From Paenibacillus taichungensis (GTDB lineage: Bacteria > Bacillota > Bacilli > Paenibacillales > Paenibacillaceae): a stretch of DNA of 64,000 nucleotides. Numbering within the stretch: the stretch's first letter is position 1; each line of letters starts with the position of its first letter. A program made the translations under genes and the position numbers. The stretch is taken from the NCBI RefSeq assembly GCF_013359905.1, contig NZ_JABMCC010000101.1:124001-188000 (forward strand), given 5' to 3'. Under the pieces are notes generated by a model. That model saw only the letters and a list, made by a program, of their open reading frames with translations. It was not told the DNA's origin and did no database searches. Below, piece after piece: positions 16,040 to 23,579 of this stretch.

Positions 16040-16843
16040 TTACCAATCTTCAAGTTCTGAAAGTAATACACCTTTTTTGGTAAGTTTAAGACTTTTATTG
16101 CTTGTAAAACCTTCAAAACTCTGAATTTGCTTATGGATAAATGAGAATTCAAATATCTTTGTAAAATCTCCATTCAAAGTAAAATGAACTTTACTTTCTT
16201 CTGGAACAAATATAAGCGAAATTTGGGTTGGATAATCCCCACTTTGCTGAGCAGTACCCTTAAGCAAGTTAAGGCCTGTTTCAATATTAAATGTTTCTTT
16301 GTTATTTGTAATGACTTCATAGGCCTTTATGTATCTATCCTTTCCTGGTCCTTCAACTTTCTTATATTCATTATTGAAATTATCCGATACTGGAAAATTA
16401 GTTAGTACCATGAAGTCCCTATCGGAAGAGTTAATATCAATGTTCTTTCTTCCAGGCTCAACAATATATGTCTTCCGATTTCTCCCGGCTATCAAACTGT
16501 GGACACTATGACTAGGGACATTAACAATTACGTTATTGGTTAAATATTCACTTAATTGAGATAACTCGATCCGTCCTGAAAGAATTTCTTCAAACAATTT
16601 CATAATATGTACGCAATTCTTGCCACGTCTATATTTGCCTTCTTCAATTGGATCGACCATTAATAAATTCATGAATGTACCACTACTATTCAAACCGAAG
16701 GCTGGATAAAATTGTCCATCATCATTCTGAAGGACTGATAGTTGATCTTCGCCAATCATAATAATTTTGATTGGTCTTGGAGAAATATCGAAGTTCATAC
16801 CAATAAATGTCTTGTCTAAATGAACAGCGAAACTAGTACACAT
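16040..16843 (-). CDS. Ntn-hydrolase of the choloylglycine hydrolase / penicillin V acylase type
   Basis: About 267 residues from the ATG at 16843, preceded by AAAGGAGATTACCTCA. Choosing this start puts Cys at position 2 (MCTSFAV), the N-terminal nucleophile of linear amide C-N hydrolases after Met removal. 'FIGMNFDISPRP', 'YPAFGLNSSGTFMNLL' and 'FMVLTNFPVSD' correspond to the Asp and Asn binding segments of the family. The reaction would be amide hydrolysis (bile salts, N-acyl homoserine lactones or penicillin V in known members); the substrate here is unknown. The longer frame to 16924 runs into a hairpin repeat and is not used. Confidence 0.75.
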   Translation of the reverse strand: MCTSFAVHLDKTFIGMNFDISPRPIKIIMIGEDQLSVLQNDDGQFYPAFGLNSSGTFMNLLMVDPIEEGKYRRGKNCVHIMKLFEEILSGRIELSQLSEYLTNNVIVNVPSHSVHSLIAGRNRKTYIVEPGRKNIDINSSDRDFMVLTNFPVSDNFNNEYKKVEGPGKDRYIKAYEVITNNKETFNIETGLNLLKGTAQQSGDYPTQISLIFVPEESKVHFTLNGDFTKIFEFSFIHKQIQSFEGFTSNKSLKLTKKGVLLSELEDW

Positions 16844-16897
16844 TGAGGTAATCTCCTTTATTGTTTTTTCTTTTTTCCGCCATTCCAAAGTTTCAAA

Positions 16898-16974
16898 TAA
16901 CGTTTCTGTATTCGCGAGGTCCATTCCCCATAGAGAGCTCTTATCTTAGGGAAATGGACCTCGCGAACAACTAA
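16898..16974 (-). repeat. attC-like site reduced to one strong hairpin
   Basis: The left end ataacgtttctgtattcgcg is intact. The rest is a nearly perfect stem (ttcgcgaggtccattccc against gggaaatggacctcgcgaa) around the tcttatctta loop. The other arm and the usual TAAC terminus are lost. It separates the Nudix gene from the Ntn-hydrolase gene. Confidence 0.5.
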
Positions 16975-16979
16975 CAAAA

Positions 16980-17408
16980 TTACTTATTGCCTTCGTTAAA
17001 ATATGTTATTTCATGTCCATCTATTAGTCTTCTTAATCCATCTTTATAGTAAGGCATTAATTGTTCAGCCTTCTCTATATCAATCCAAGCTATTTCAGAA
17101 ATTTCATTAGGTCTAACTATTTCTTCATTCCCACCGATTACCTCACCTTTAAATGTTATAAATATTACATGTTCTTCTTTTTCCGGAAATTTACATTCAT
17201 TTACTGCCAGTATTCCATGAACTTTAATATCTAGTCCAGTTTCTTCTTTAGCTTCCCTTATTGCTGCTTGGTCTAATGATTCTTCTCTTTCAACAGCGCC
17301 ACCTGGAAGTGACCATCGGTCACTAGAATCATCTACATTCCTTACCATTAATATTTTGGAATTGGTTGGGTCAGTAATTAAGGAATAAGCTACATCGACT
17401 CTGATCAT
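16980..17408 (-). CDS. Nudix hydrolase
   Basis: A 142-residue Nudix protein. The box begins at PGGAVEREESLDQAAIREA and ends in K-E-E-T-G-L-D, with all catalytic Glu residues. N-terminal 'ILMVRNVDDSSDRWSLPGG' is typical of MutT-like proteins that act on nucleoside diphosphate derivatives. The substrate is not assignable. GAAGGGAAGCCAAACATA precedes the ATG. The stop lies only a few bases from the hairpin-type repeat downstream. Confidence 0.88.
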   Translation of the reverse strand: MIRVDVAYSLITDPTNSKILMVRNVDDSSDRWSLPGGAVEREESLDQAAIREAKEETGLDIKVHGILAVNECKFPEKEEHVIFITFKGEVIGGNEEIVRPNEISEIAWIDIEKAEQLMPYYKDGLRRLIDGHEITYFNEGNK

Positions 17409-17452
17409 TATGTTTGGCTTCCCTTCTGATTTAGATCTGATTATCTTTCATA

Positions 17453-17649
17453 TAACTTTACTTCATTCACGAATCCTCACCACCTTAAGTAAATCTGAAA
17501 GGATTAGATAGATCTTATCTTAGCCTCCCAGATCATAAGGCCGCGATGCGGTTAGGTGGTGCTGGGTTATCCGCCTGACTCCACCTCTTTGAAAATCCTC
17601 GGGCGGACCAAGGGGCGCGATACGACCCACCGCGTGAATGCGGTGTTAT
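17453..17649 (-). repeat. Long attC-like site
   Basis: Coding-strand ends are TATAACACCGCATTCACGCG and CGTGAATGAAGTAAAGTTAT. The interior contains a caccacctta/taggtggtg arm, a nested agatagatcttatct hairpin and a tccgcctga/gggcgga hairpin, making a branched structure of 197 bp. It separates the VOC gene from the Nudix gene. Confidence 0.65.
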
Positions 17650-17699
17650 ATAATGCTGGCTCTTTCTTGATATACTTACAGATTCTCTTTATATTGCGG

Positions 17700-18077
17700 T
17701 CATTTCTTTGGTTGATATGCTCCTAACTCATTTCCAAATGGGTCTGTAAACTTAATTACCCATCCAAACCCATGATCTTCATATAGTCTTACCTTTACAT
17801 CATGTGTTTGTAACGTTGTGTGTAATAATTCAATGTCCTTTGTTAGAAACATAAATGATGGCATAGGAAAACCATCATTGGATAACCATAATGTCTTATC
17901 ATTTTTCGAACTGAAGTGAAGCATCAGTACAGGGCCTGAATTGAATTTCAGCCATGCTGCATGAGGATAAACTCTCAGTAGTTCTAATCCTAACACTTCA
18001 CTATACCATCCTACAGCCTGATCAACGTCTTTAACAGGTATTTGAATATGATCAACATTCTCAATCAAGTTATTCAA
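17700..18077 (-). CDS. VOC family (glyoxalase/bleomycin-resistance-like) protein
   Basis: A 125-residue protein with two beta-alpha-beta-beta-beta modules: 'VDHIQIPVKDVDQAVGWYSEVLGLE' in the first half and 'IKFTDPFGNELGAYQPK' at the end. The DPFGNELG motif supplies a metal-binding Glu in many members. Functions range from glyoxalase to fosfomycin or bleomycin resistance; none can be chosen here. The start is a TTG preceded by GGAGGGAATTTTT. Confidence 0.85.
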   Translation of the reverse strand: MNNLIENVDHIQIPVKDVDQAVGWYSEVLGLELLRVYPHAAWLKFNSGPVLMLHFSSKNDKTLWLSNDGFPMPSFMFLTKDIELLHTTLQTHDVKVRLYEDHGFGWVIKFTDPFGNELGAYQPKK

Positions 18078-18126
18078 AAAAATTCCCTCCTGGGTTTTGT
18101 GTTTTTTCAGGGTTTAGCCAGTTTCA

Positions 18127-18268
18127 TATACATTCTCGTATTCACGAAACGAGCCAGCCTTAGATAGCAATTATCTTAGACTGGCTCGTTTGTTGTCTGA
18201 GTGTTCTTCCATGATTATACATCTGACAACCAACGGGTGCTAGCCCCACAACATGAATACATTGTTAA
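18127..18268 (-). repeat. attC-like site with two nested hairpins
   Basis: Coding-strand ends are CTTAACAATGTATTCATG and CGTGAATACGAGAATGTATA. Inside are cgagccagcc/gactggctcg around ttagatagcaattatctta and gttgtctga/tctgacaac. The sequence is close to the element at 15127-15266, though the genes they follow are unrelated. Confidence 0.65.
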
Positions 18269-18323
18269 GCGCCGTTACTGTCTTCGAAACATCACCTAAA
18301 AACCTTTGATCAAGATTCCAACT

Positions 18324-18971
18324 CTATTTTTCACTTTGGTATAAAAACTCAACTTCACTATCTAGCAAATATTGATATTCAAATAATTGCATTGTTCTTT
18401 CCCTAATTCTCTCCCGTATAACCGTGCCTAGGCTTACCGATCCTTTTGATCCAAGGTAACCATTATTAATAAATGTCTTCTCTACAAATGTTGTTTCCCT
18501 CAAGTGATACTGTAACCATTCTTTCTGCGATTCGATTAGTGCTTCTCTTGGTTCTCTATCCAACTTAGAAAGAAGCTTTTTATATATTTGATTCAACTCT
18601 TTATCCCAAATTTCTGTATATTTGCTTTCCAACGATCCCCATCCCATTGTTGTAATAATCTCTTTGGAATTTTGAAATTCATTAAATTCTACTTCATAAT
18701 CATGATCTATAGGATTTCGAAGCATTTCATCATAAAATTCTCCTTTTAAATCGTAGTTCCCAATTCTCATGGATAACACTTCGTTGTTAGAAGGCTCTGA
18801 TCGACCTTCAGTTATTTCTTTCGATTCTGTTCCATTACCTTTACTCTCTACATCAGGATGCAGTTCAGAATTCATTATTGATTTAGTTTCGCTATTAGTC
18901 GATTGACTAATATTTTGACAAGATGAAAACATCATCGTAATAAAAAATAAGAAGAGTATCTTACCTTTCAT
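18324..18971 (-). CDS. Lipoprotein with LprI-like (DUF1311) domain
   Basis: A 215-residue predicted lipoprotein. The signal sequence MKGKILFLFFITMMFSSC ends in a lipobox-like F-S-S-C. A low-complexity Ser/Glu-rich linker (about residues 20-65) follows, then a C-terminal helical domain with 'EIWDKELNQIYKKLLSKL' and 'ALIESQKEWLQYH', the pattern of LprI/DUF1311 proteins, some of which inhibit lysozyme. It would sit on the outer face of the membrane. AAGGAGATAATTT precedes the ATG, 49 bp after the upstream attC-like end. Confidence 0.75.
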   Translation of the reverse strand: MKGKILFLFFITMMFSSCQNISQSTNSETKSIMNSELHPDVESKGNGTESKEITEGRSEPSNNEVLSMRIGNYDLKGEFYDEMLRNPIDHDYEVEFNEFQNSKEIITTMGWGSLESKYTEIWDKELNQIYKKLLSKLDREPREALIESQKEWLQYHLRETTFVEKTFINNGYLGSKGSVSLGTVIRERIRERTMQLFEYQYLLDSEVEFLYQSEK

Positions 18972-19019
18972 AAATTATCTCCTTAAATATTATCTTTAAT
19001 ATTTACCGGTAATGGCGCA

Positions 19020-19178
19020 TAACGTTGTTGTATTCAAAAACCCGAGAGGCTTAAGGTCCGCTAAGACCGGGTGGCTACACCACTTAGCCTCGCAGGGTTG
19101 TCTGCTGAATCCACTTCTCCGAAATGCCCCTTGCAGACCAAAACCCATCAGGTGCCGCAGCGTGAATACGGTGTTGTC
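19020..19178 (-). repeat. attC-like site, GGTGGCT-core subfamily
   Basis: Coding-strand ends are GACAACACCGTATTCACGC and TTGAATACAACAACGTTATG. The interior gaccgggtggctacaccact with ttagcctcg and the tgctgaatccac/ttgcagacc arms match the elements at 13613 and 20077. Confidence 0.65.
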
Positions 19179-19233
19179 TATTTAGCATTTCCCTTTTAAT
19201 AAATGCATTAATAAATGGATTATAGCTATTTCA

Positions 19234-20016
19234 TTATAAGGAACTGCATATCCGCATTGATATTTGAACAAGGTTTTCTCTTATTTCTGATCTGCTATTC
19301 CAACTTCGACTATCCCATTCGACACCACTTAAATCATCACCGCCATACAAGATAACACCTAATTTTACATTTCTAAATTGTGAGACAGCCATAAATGCTG
19401 CTGCTTCCATTTCTACAGTTATACACCCTTCTGCTTTCCGCAACTCAACCTTTTCTTTAGTCTCTCTATAAAATGAATCTGTCGTCCAAGTTTTGGCCTT
19501 AATATACCTTATGTTATGTATATTAAAATCGTCCTCTATGAATTTTAATACCTCTAGATTACATTCAACTTCTCTTGATGGCTTAATGTAATGGTATGAT
19601 ACTCCTTCATCTCTCACTGCCGAAACTGGTACTATTACATGTCCAACAGCAATGTCTTTTTGTAATACACCTGCACCACCACAAACTATAAATTTCTGAA
19701 AACCATAGGCTATCAGTTCTTCTAAGAATCCTGCTGAACCTGCAGCTCCTAAATACCCCAAAGTAATATGTACTTTTTTTCCTTGATAATATGTTTCATA
19801 TATTGGCAAATCTACAGTCTCGCAATGTAGAGATGCAACTTCTTTCAACTTTCCCTCCGTTTTCATTTTTTCAATTACATCTCGAAAAAATGTTATGACA
19901 CAGTATTCAAATTCTTCTTTTGGCTTAATAAAATTAGTTGCCTCTATTATTGCAACTCGCGATTCATCAAATTCCAATATCGGGAATTCATTAATATCGA
20001 TTTTTTTGTTCTCCAC
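19234..20016 (-). CDS. Nucleoside phosphorylase (PNP/UDP family)
   Basis: A 260-residue PNP_UDP_1-family enzyme. 'FIVCGGAGVLQKDIAVGHVIV' is the phosphate- and base-binding region, 'RDEGVSYHYIKPSREVE' the ribose/base pocket, and 'CITVEMEAAAFMAVSQF' the Met-Glu motif that binds ribose hydroxyls. 'YGGDDLSG' provides the purine-contact Asp. It cleaves a nucleoside with phosphate in salvage; the base cannot be told. The GTG start has GGAGG upstream. Such phosphorylases are also frequent in mobile arrays. Confidence 0.82.
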   Translation of the reverse strand: MENKKIDINEFPILEFDESRVAIIEATNFIKPKEEFEYCVITFFRDVIEKMKTEGKLKEVASLHCETVDLPIYETYYQGKKVHITLGYLGAAGSAGFLEELIAYGFQKFIVCGGAGVLQKDIAVGHVIVPVSAVRDEGVSYHYIKPSREVECNLEVLKFIEDDFNIHNIRYIKAKTWTTDSFYRETKEKVELRKAEGCITVEMEAAAFMAVSQFRNVKLGVILYGGDDLSGVEWDSRSWNSRSEIRENLVQISMRICSSL

Positions 20017-20076
20017 CTCGACATACCTCCAAAGTAATTTAAAATTTTTTTATTATTTCTTTGCAGCTATTACATA

Positions 20077-20240
20077 TAACGTTCGCGTATTACCGACGTT
20101 CAATCGGCTTAAGAGCCGTAGGTCTGGGTGGCTCTGCCACTTAGCCGGTTGGATGTGTCTGTGTCACCTTATTCAGCTTCTACGAAAACTCTTCTTGGTG
20201 ACCAAGGGACCGTAGCGACCGATGTGTAATGCAATGTTAT
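20077..20240 (-). repeat. attC-like site, GGTGGCT-core subfamily
   Basis: Coding-strand ends are GATAACATTGCATTACACATC and GGTAATACGCGAACGTTATA. The interior holds ctgggtggctctgccactta and the tgtgtcacc/ggtgaccaa hairpin. It separates a GNAT gene from the nucleoside phosphorylase gene, the start of which lies about 60 bp beyond. Confidence 0.65.
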
Positions 20241-20263
20241 CAGATGTAACATGACCCCTTGAA

Positions 20264-20740
20264 TCAACTAATAAAATCCTGTATTCTTCTTCCATTCTCT
20301 ATCCGCTCTTTAAATTGCCCTTTTGTATATTCATCAATGGTTTTATTCCAAAATATCTGAGCCGATTTGTTTCCTTCGATCTGATAGACTTCCCATTGTC
20401 CTTTATATAAATCAAAAATACGAGCAGCTACAGCTTTGCCAATCCCTTCTCGTCTATATTTCTTTAATATAAAAAATTCAGCAATTGAATAGTAATCACG
20501 TTCAGCCGTTTCAATTAATCTTACCAATACAAAACCCACATACTTATTATTTTGTTTAATTAAATACGGAAATCTATGATTCTTTTCTATCCAGTAATCT
20601 TCTAATGGATAAGCTCCGTATAGCCCATCTTCTTCTACATCGCATTTTATAAATTCTGAAAAGTCATAAATATAAAACTGCATCAAATTCGCCAAAACTT
20701 CCTTACATTCTTTGTTTGCTTGAATTATTTCAAATTTCAT
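20264..20740 (-). CDS. GNAT family N-acetyltransferase
   Basis: A 158-residue GNAT. 'SIAEFFILKKYRREGIGKAV' holds the beta-4 strand and the acetyl-CoA loop RREGIGKAV, and 'WEVYQIEGNKSAQIFWNKTI' the C-terminal element with conserved Asn and Trp. 'NLMQFYIYDFSEF' at the N-terminus marks a subgroup common in bacilli. The substrate is unknown. GAGCGGAGAACATCAA precedes the ATG. It is a single gene bounded by attC-like sites. Confidence 0.87.
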   Translation of the reverse strand: MKFEIIQANKECKEVLANLMQFYIYDFSEFIKCDVEEDGLYGAYPLEDYWIEKNHRFPYLIKQNNKYVGFVLVRLIETAERDYYSIAEFFILKKYRREGIGKAVAARIFDLYKGQWEVYQIEGNKSAQIFWNKTIDEYTKGQFKERIENGRRIQDFIS

Positions 20741-20783
20741 TTGATGTTCTCCGCTCTAATTTATATATTCATGTTATTTCTGA

Positions 20784-20874
20784 TAACGTTCCTATATTCA
20801 CGACTTAGCGTATGCTGAGTGTCCGGCGCATGCCGGACCAAGGACAAATGTTCGCAGTGTGAATATTATGTTAT
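20784..20874 (-). repeat. attC-like site (short, simple stem)
   Basis: Coding-strand ends are AATAACATAATATTCACAC and CGTGAATATAGGAACGTTAT. The 91-bp interior is small, with a gtccggcgcatgccggac hairpin. The ends are among the best matches to integron attC: TAACA, five bases, then TTCACAC. Confidence 0.7.
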
Positions 20875-20929
20875 TGGATGTCAGCGGCTTCTTCGAATGA
20901 CCAATCCCTCTTGTACCATTCCCTTTATA

Positions 20930-21397
20930 TCAACTATATTTTTCTTTTAATAATTCTATATATTTGAGTGGGATTTCTGTGATTTTCAAAATGTCTGATA
21001 GTTCAAGTCCTAGTTTTAGAGCGCTTCTTGCAGTCTTCAAATTATGCTTAACTTTAATAATCCGATCTTTAAATAATACGCTTCCAAAATCGAGATAATC
21101 ATCAGCGATCTCACCGTTCAAAAAGAACTCTATATCATAGGTTCCTATATGCTCTTCTATGTAAAAGATATTAATCGAGCAAAATACCACGGCTTCTGTT
21201 GTGTTAAAACTATATTTTAGGTATATAGCACGCTCTTCAAGACTTATAAATTCATCATATAATTTGCCTTTAAAAGTATCATGATAATCGCCTTTGTTTT
21301 CATCACGCCACTTCCTATAGGTCTTCCAGTAATGTTCTTTCGTGCGTTTCATTGCACTATGCTTACTATCCCATTCAAGTAGAATGTCTTTATTCAC
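20930..21397 (-). CDS. Hypothetical protein
   Basis: A 155-residue soluble protein that I do not recognise. It has a charged helical N-terminus ('HYWKTYRKWRDENKGDYHDTF'), central strands ('AVVFCSINIFYIEEHIG', 'YDIEFFLNGEIADDYLDFGS') and a Lys-rich helical C-terminus. There is no signal or membrane segment. The start is a GTG following GAGGAAGTGATTGA. It stands alone between two attC-like sites, which supports its being an intact cassette gene. Confidence 0.6.
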   Translation of the reverse strand: MNKDILLEWDSKHSAMKRTKEHYWKTYRKWRDENKGDYHDTFKGKLYDEFISLEERAIYLKYSFNTTEAVVFCSINIFYIEEHIGTYDIEFFLNGEIADDYLDFGSVLFKDRIIKVKHNLKTARSALKLGLELSDILKITEIPLKYIELLKEKYS

Positions 21398-21466
21398 TCA
21401 ATCACTTCCTCACAAAAAAATATGTTAGATAAAATAAATTTTCTTTATGTGTTTGCTTATTTCCTA

Positions 21467-21577
21467 TAACGTTCCTGTATTCATGAACCCCGAAGGGGTT
21501 GTCGGCTGAAATCCCTCTTCGAAATCCATCTTGCAGACCACGGCTCCATCGGAGCCGCTGCTTGAATATTATGTTAT
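21467..21577 (-). repeat. attC-like site (short)
   Basis: Coding-strand ends are TATAACATAATATTCAAGC and CATGAATACAGGAACGTTAT. The TAA stop codon of the gene at 21574-22224 is part of the site's first bases. TAACA-N5-TTCAAGC has the same spacing as the aadA-type attC of class 1 integrons as I recall it. Interior hairpins are gaaccccgaaggggtt and cggctccatcggagccg. Confidence 0.7.
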
Positions 21578-22224
21578 AAGATGTTGGCATCTTCTGCGAT
21601 TAATCTAACATTCAATTTGTTTTTTGACGCCTCTAAAAAATATTCCGTATTCATGTATAAGGGATGTACTGGATAGTTCACATCCATCAGAGTGCCTTTA
21701 TAATTCAATCTATTTACGACTATTGCTTGAGGATATTTATCAAATAAATTCTTTTGCCGTTCTAAGGCTATATCTAACTTGCCCCAAGCAAAAAATACGA
21801 AATCATAGTTATTTAATAATTCTCTACATTTAAACATTAAATGATCTATTCCGTTTATACTTTTTGCATATCTTTTTGCCTTATCACTTTCTTTCTCACG
21901 AATGTTAAATATGTTTTCAATATGAATTGAATATTGATTTGGAAATGTAATCCCATTATTTTTGTAAGCTTTTTGAATCATACTCATAACCTTTTTCATT
22001 GTATTATCCGGCATTGTGAGAACCTGCTCTTCAGTTTCATATTCAGAATTTTCGAGCCTATTAAAAAGAACGTCATCAACAGGTCTCGCGTTCCCTGGAT
22101 TCATCATTACAATCAAACCTATTACCTTCCCAGAACCGTTCGTAGACCGAAATTCTGTATGGTGTCTGAATATTTTTATCCCTTGATCGGTTTGCTTTGA
22201 TACAAAGTGAGCATAGGTTTCCAT
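21574..22224 (-). CDS. DUF1643-like hypothetical protein
   Basis: A 216-residue protein. 'KVIGLIVMMNPGNARPVDD' near residue 37 resembles the L-x-x-L/M-N-P-S/G start of DUF1643 proteins, and 'YDFVFFAWGKLDIALERQ' the conserved W-G-x segment. The family has no known activity but is frequent in phages and genomic islands. AAAGAGAGGGGATTCA precedes the ATG. It is the first gene of the array when read in the direction of transcription, starting about 30 bp after a lone GTTATAAGAAAT core. Confidence 0.55.
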   Translation of the reverse strand: METYAHFVSKQTDQGIKIFRHHTEFRSTNGSGKVIGLIVMMNPGNARPVDDVLFNRLENSEYETEEQVLTMPDNTMKKVMSMIQKAYKNNGITFPNQYSIHIENIFNIREKESDKAKRYAKSINGIDHLMFKCRELLNNYDFVFFAWGKLDIALERQKNLFDKYPQAIVVNRLNYKGTLMDVNYPVHPLYMNTEYFLEASKNKLNVRLIAEDANIL

Positions 22225-22252
22225 TGAATCCCCTCTCTTTATGCCAATTTCT

Positions 22253-22264
22253 TATAACATCTAA
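22253..22264 (-). other. Array entry boundary with lone core site (attI-like position)
   Basis: On the coding strand GATGTTATAAGAAAT matches the cassette starts GTTATAGGAAAT and GTTATCAGAAAT, but no inverted partner is present upstream. This is what an integration point (attI or a decayed attC) at the head of a cassette array would look like. It follows the operon terminator at 22355-22392 by about 90 bp. Confidence 0.35.
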
Positions 22265-22354
22265 TTTATGTACTTCATAAACACCACACATTCAAGACAA
22301 TTTCTGAACTACATACATAATAAACCATATTGTTCCATTTGCGAAGGTACTACA

Positions 22355-22392
22355 ACAAACAAAAGAGCAGCCTATACATCAGGCCGCTCTCC
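22355..22392 (-). terminator. Rho-independent terminator of the oxidoreductase operon
   Basis: On the minus strand AGAGCGGCCT-GATGTAT-AGGCTGCTCT is followed by TTTTGTTTG. It closes the three-gene operon that ends at 22429 and marks the border to the cassette-like array. Confidence 0.85.
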
Positions 22393-22428
22393 ACCTACAT
22401 AATCTATTACTATCTTAAATAAATGCGT

Positions 22429-23526
22429 TTACTTCGCACCACTACTCCATACCACTCTCTCACTCATTGCCTTATGCTGCGCAATCAAGCAGAGTTCTGC
22501 CGCTTTGAACGCATGCTCTTGTGTCATCGCGATTTCTGTTCGATCGAGACAATCCCGGATCAGTTCACCGAAGAATGGATAACCGACCTTTCCTTTGACG
22601 CTATAACGGTATTCCCCTTCATGGTTAACCAGGTATACCTGATCGCCTTCAGGCTCTCTCGCCACGTCGATATACTTACGCAGCTCAATGTATCCGTCCG
22701 TTCCCAAAATAATCGTTCGCCCATCGCCCCAAGTACCCAAACCATCCGGTGTAAACCAGTCAACGCGGAAGTAACCTGAAGCCCCGTTGTTGCCGATGAG
22801 TGATGCTTCGCCAAAGTCCTCCAGTTCCGGAAATTGTGGATGATTGAAGTTGTTCACCCGACTGAACGCCACTTCTGCATCCGTACATGAAGCAAAGGTC
22901 AGAAACTGCTCGATCTGATGACTTCCAATATCACAGAGGATGCCACCATACTTTTCATGCTGGAAGAACCATTCAGGCCGACCACCCGCATTCAATCGAT
23001 GCGGCCCTGTCCCCATAACCTGTACAACTTTGCCGATGGCTCCCTGTTCGATCAGTTGTCCGGCATAGATTGCACTTTCCACGTGCAGACGCTCACTGTA
23101 ATAGACCATATACTTCTTCCCAGTGCGTTTAACCTCTTCACGCGCAAGGGCCAGTTGATCCAGTGTGGTAAAGGGGGCTTTGTCCGTAAAATAATCCTTG
23201 CCTGCAGCCATGACTCTCATACCGAGTGGCGCACGTTCAGATGTAATGGCTGCTCCGGCTACGAGCTGCACTTCATCGTCAGCAAGTACCTCCGCTTCAG
23301 ATGCCGCGATCTGTGCGTGTGGGAACTGTTTCCGAAAGGCCTCGACTTTAGCCGGGTCAGGATCATATACCCATTTGAGTGTTGCCCCAGCCTCCACCAG
23401 CCCACCAACCATACCGTAGATATGTCCATGGTCCAACGCCACAGCAGCAATGGTAAACTCACCTGGACCGCATACGACCTCTTTTTTCAGACTCTTTGGA
23501 GCATAGAACATTCCGTCTTTTGCCAT
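22429..23526 (-). CDS. Gfo/Idh/MocA family oxidoreductase
   Basis: About 365 residues from the ATG at 23526, preceded by GGACGGAGAAGAC. The N-terminal Rossmann region is 'EFTIAAVALDHGHIYGMVGGL', followed by 'VYDPDPAKVEAFRKQFP' and 'TDKAPFTTLDQL', where Lys of the K-A/P motif acts in catalysis. 'CDIGSHQIEQFL' supplies the family's active-site His. It oxidises or epimerises a sugar or inositol derivative with NAD(P). It is the last gene of an operon with another Gfo/Idh protein and a TIM-barrel isomerase. Confidence 0.88.
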   Translation of the reverse strand: MAKDGMFYAPKSLKKEVVCGPGEFTIAAVALDHGHIYGMVGGLVEAGATLKWVYDPDPAKVEAFRKQFPHAQIAASEAEVLADDEVQLVAGAAITSERAPLGMRVMAAGKDYFTDKAPFTTLDQLALAREEVKRTGKKYMVYYSERLHVESAIYAGQLIEQGAIGKVVQVMGTGPHRLNAGGRPEWFFQHEKYGGILCDIGSHQIEQFLTFASCTDAEVAFSRVNNFNHPQFPELEDFGEASLIGNNGASGYFRVDWFTPDGLGTWGDGRTIILGTDGYIELRKYIDVAREPEGDQVYLVNHEGEYRYSVKGKVGYPFFGELIRDCLDRTEIAMTQEHAFKAAELCLIAQHKAMSERVVWSSGAK

Positions 23527-23579
23527 GTCTTCTCCGTCCTTCCGTCTGGGATTCGTGAATAACCAGCTACACAATTACC

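Larger units (their letters stand above)
8547..22264 (-). mobile_element. Integron-like gene-cassette array (CALIN-like, no integrase seen)
   Basis: This block contains about 18 minus-strand genes separated by imperfect inverted repeats with conserved ends and variable interiors, all in one orientation. Each repeat follows the stop codon of one gene and ends just before the start of the next. On the coding strand the ends approximate TAACA-N5-TTCACGC and GAACGTTAT; conserved bases continue into the next cassette as GTTATNNGAAA. This is the R''-L''...L'-R' layout of integron attC sites. The gene content (acetyltransferases, Nudix, kinases, VOC, orphans) is typical of cassettes. The array begins immediately after the terminator of the upstream operon. 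No intI-like gene lies in the window. The similarity is seen in the sequence; the integron origin is inferred. Confidence 0.6.

Noticed and set aside
8547-21577. Interpretation of the inverted repeats as MITEs or REP-type elements
   Set aside because: All copies have the same orientation relative to the genes, lie right after stop codons, have divergent interiors but matching asymmetric ends, and one terminus includes a stop codon. MITEs would be expected in both orientations. It remains the main alternative.
22254-22290. ctaatttatgtacttcat as a possible replication Ter site for the Rtp-like protein
   Set aside because: Only the tatgtac core resembles Bacillus Ter sequences; the rest does not fit, and the place is explained by the array boundary.
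22076-22428. Search for an integron integrase near the head of the array
   Set aside because: Neither strand has a tyrosine-recombinase frame here; the space holds only a boundary core and a terminator.
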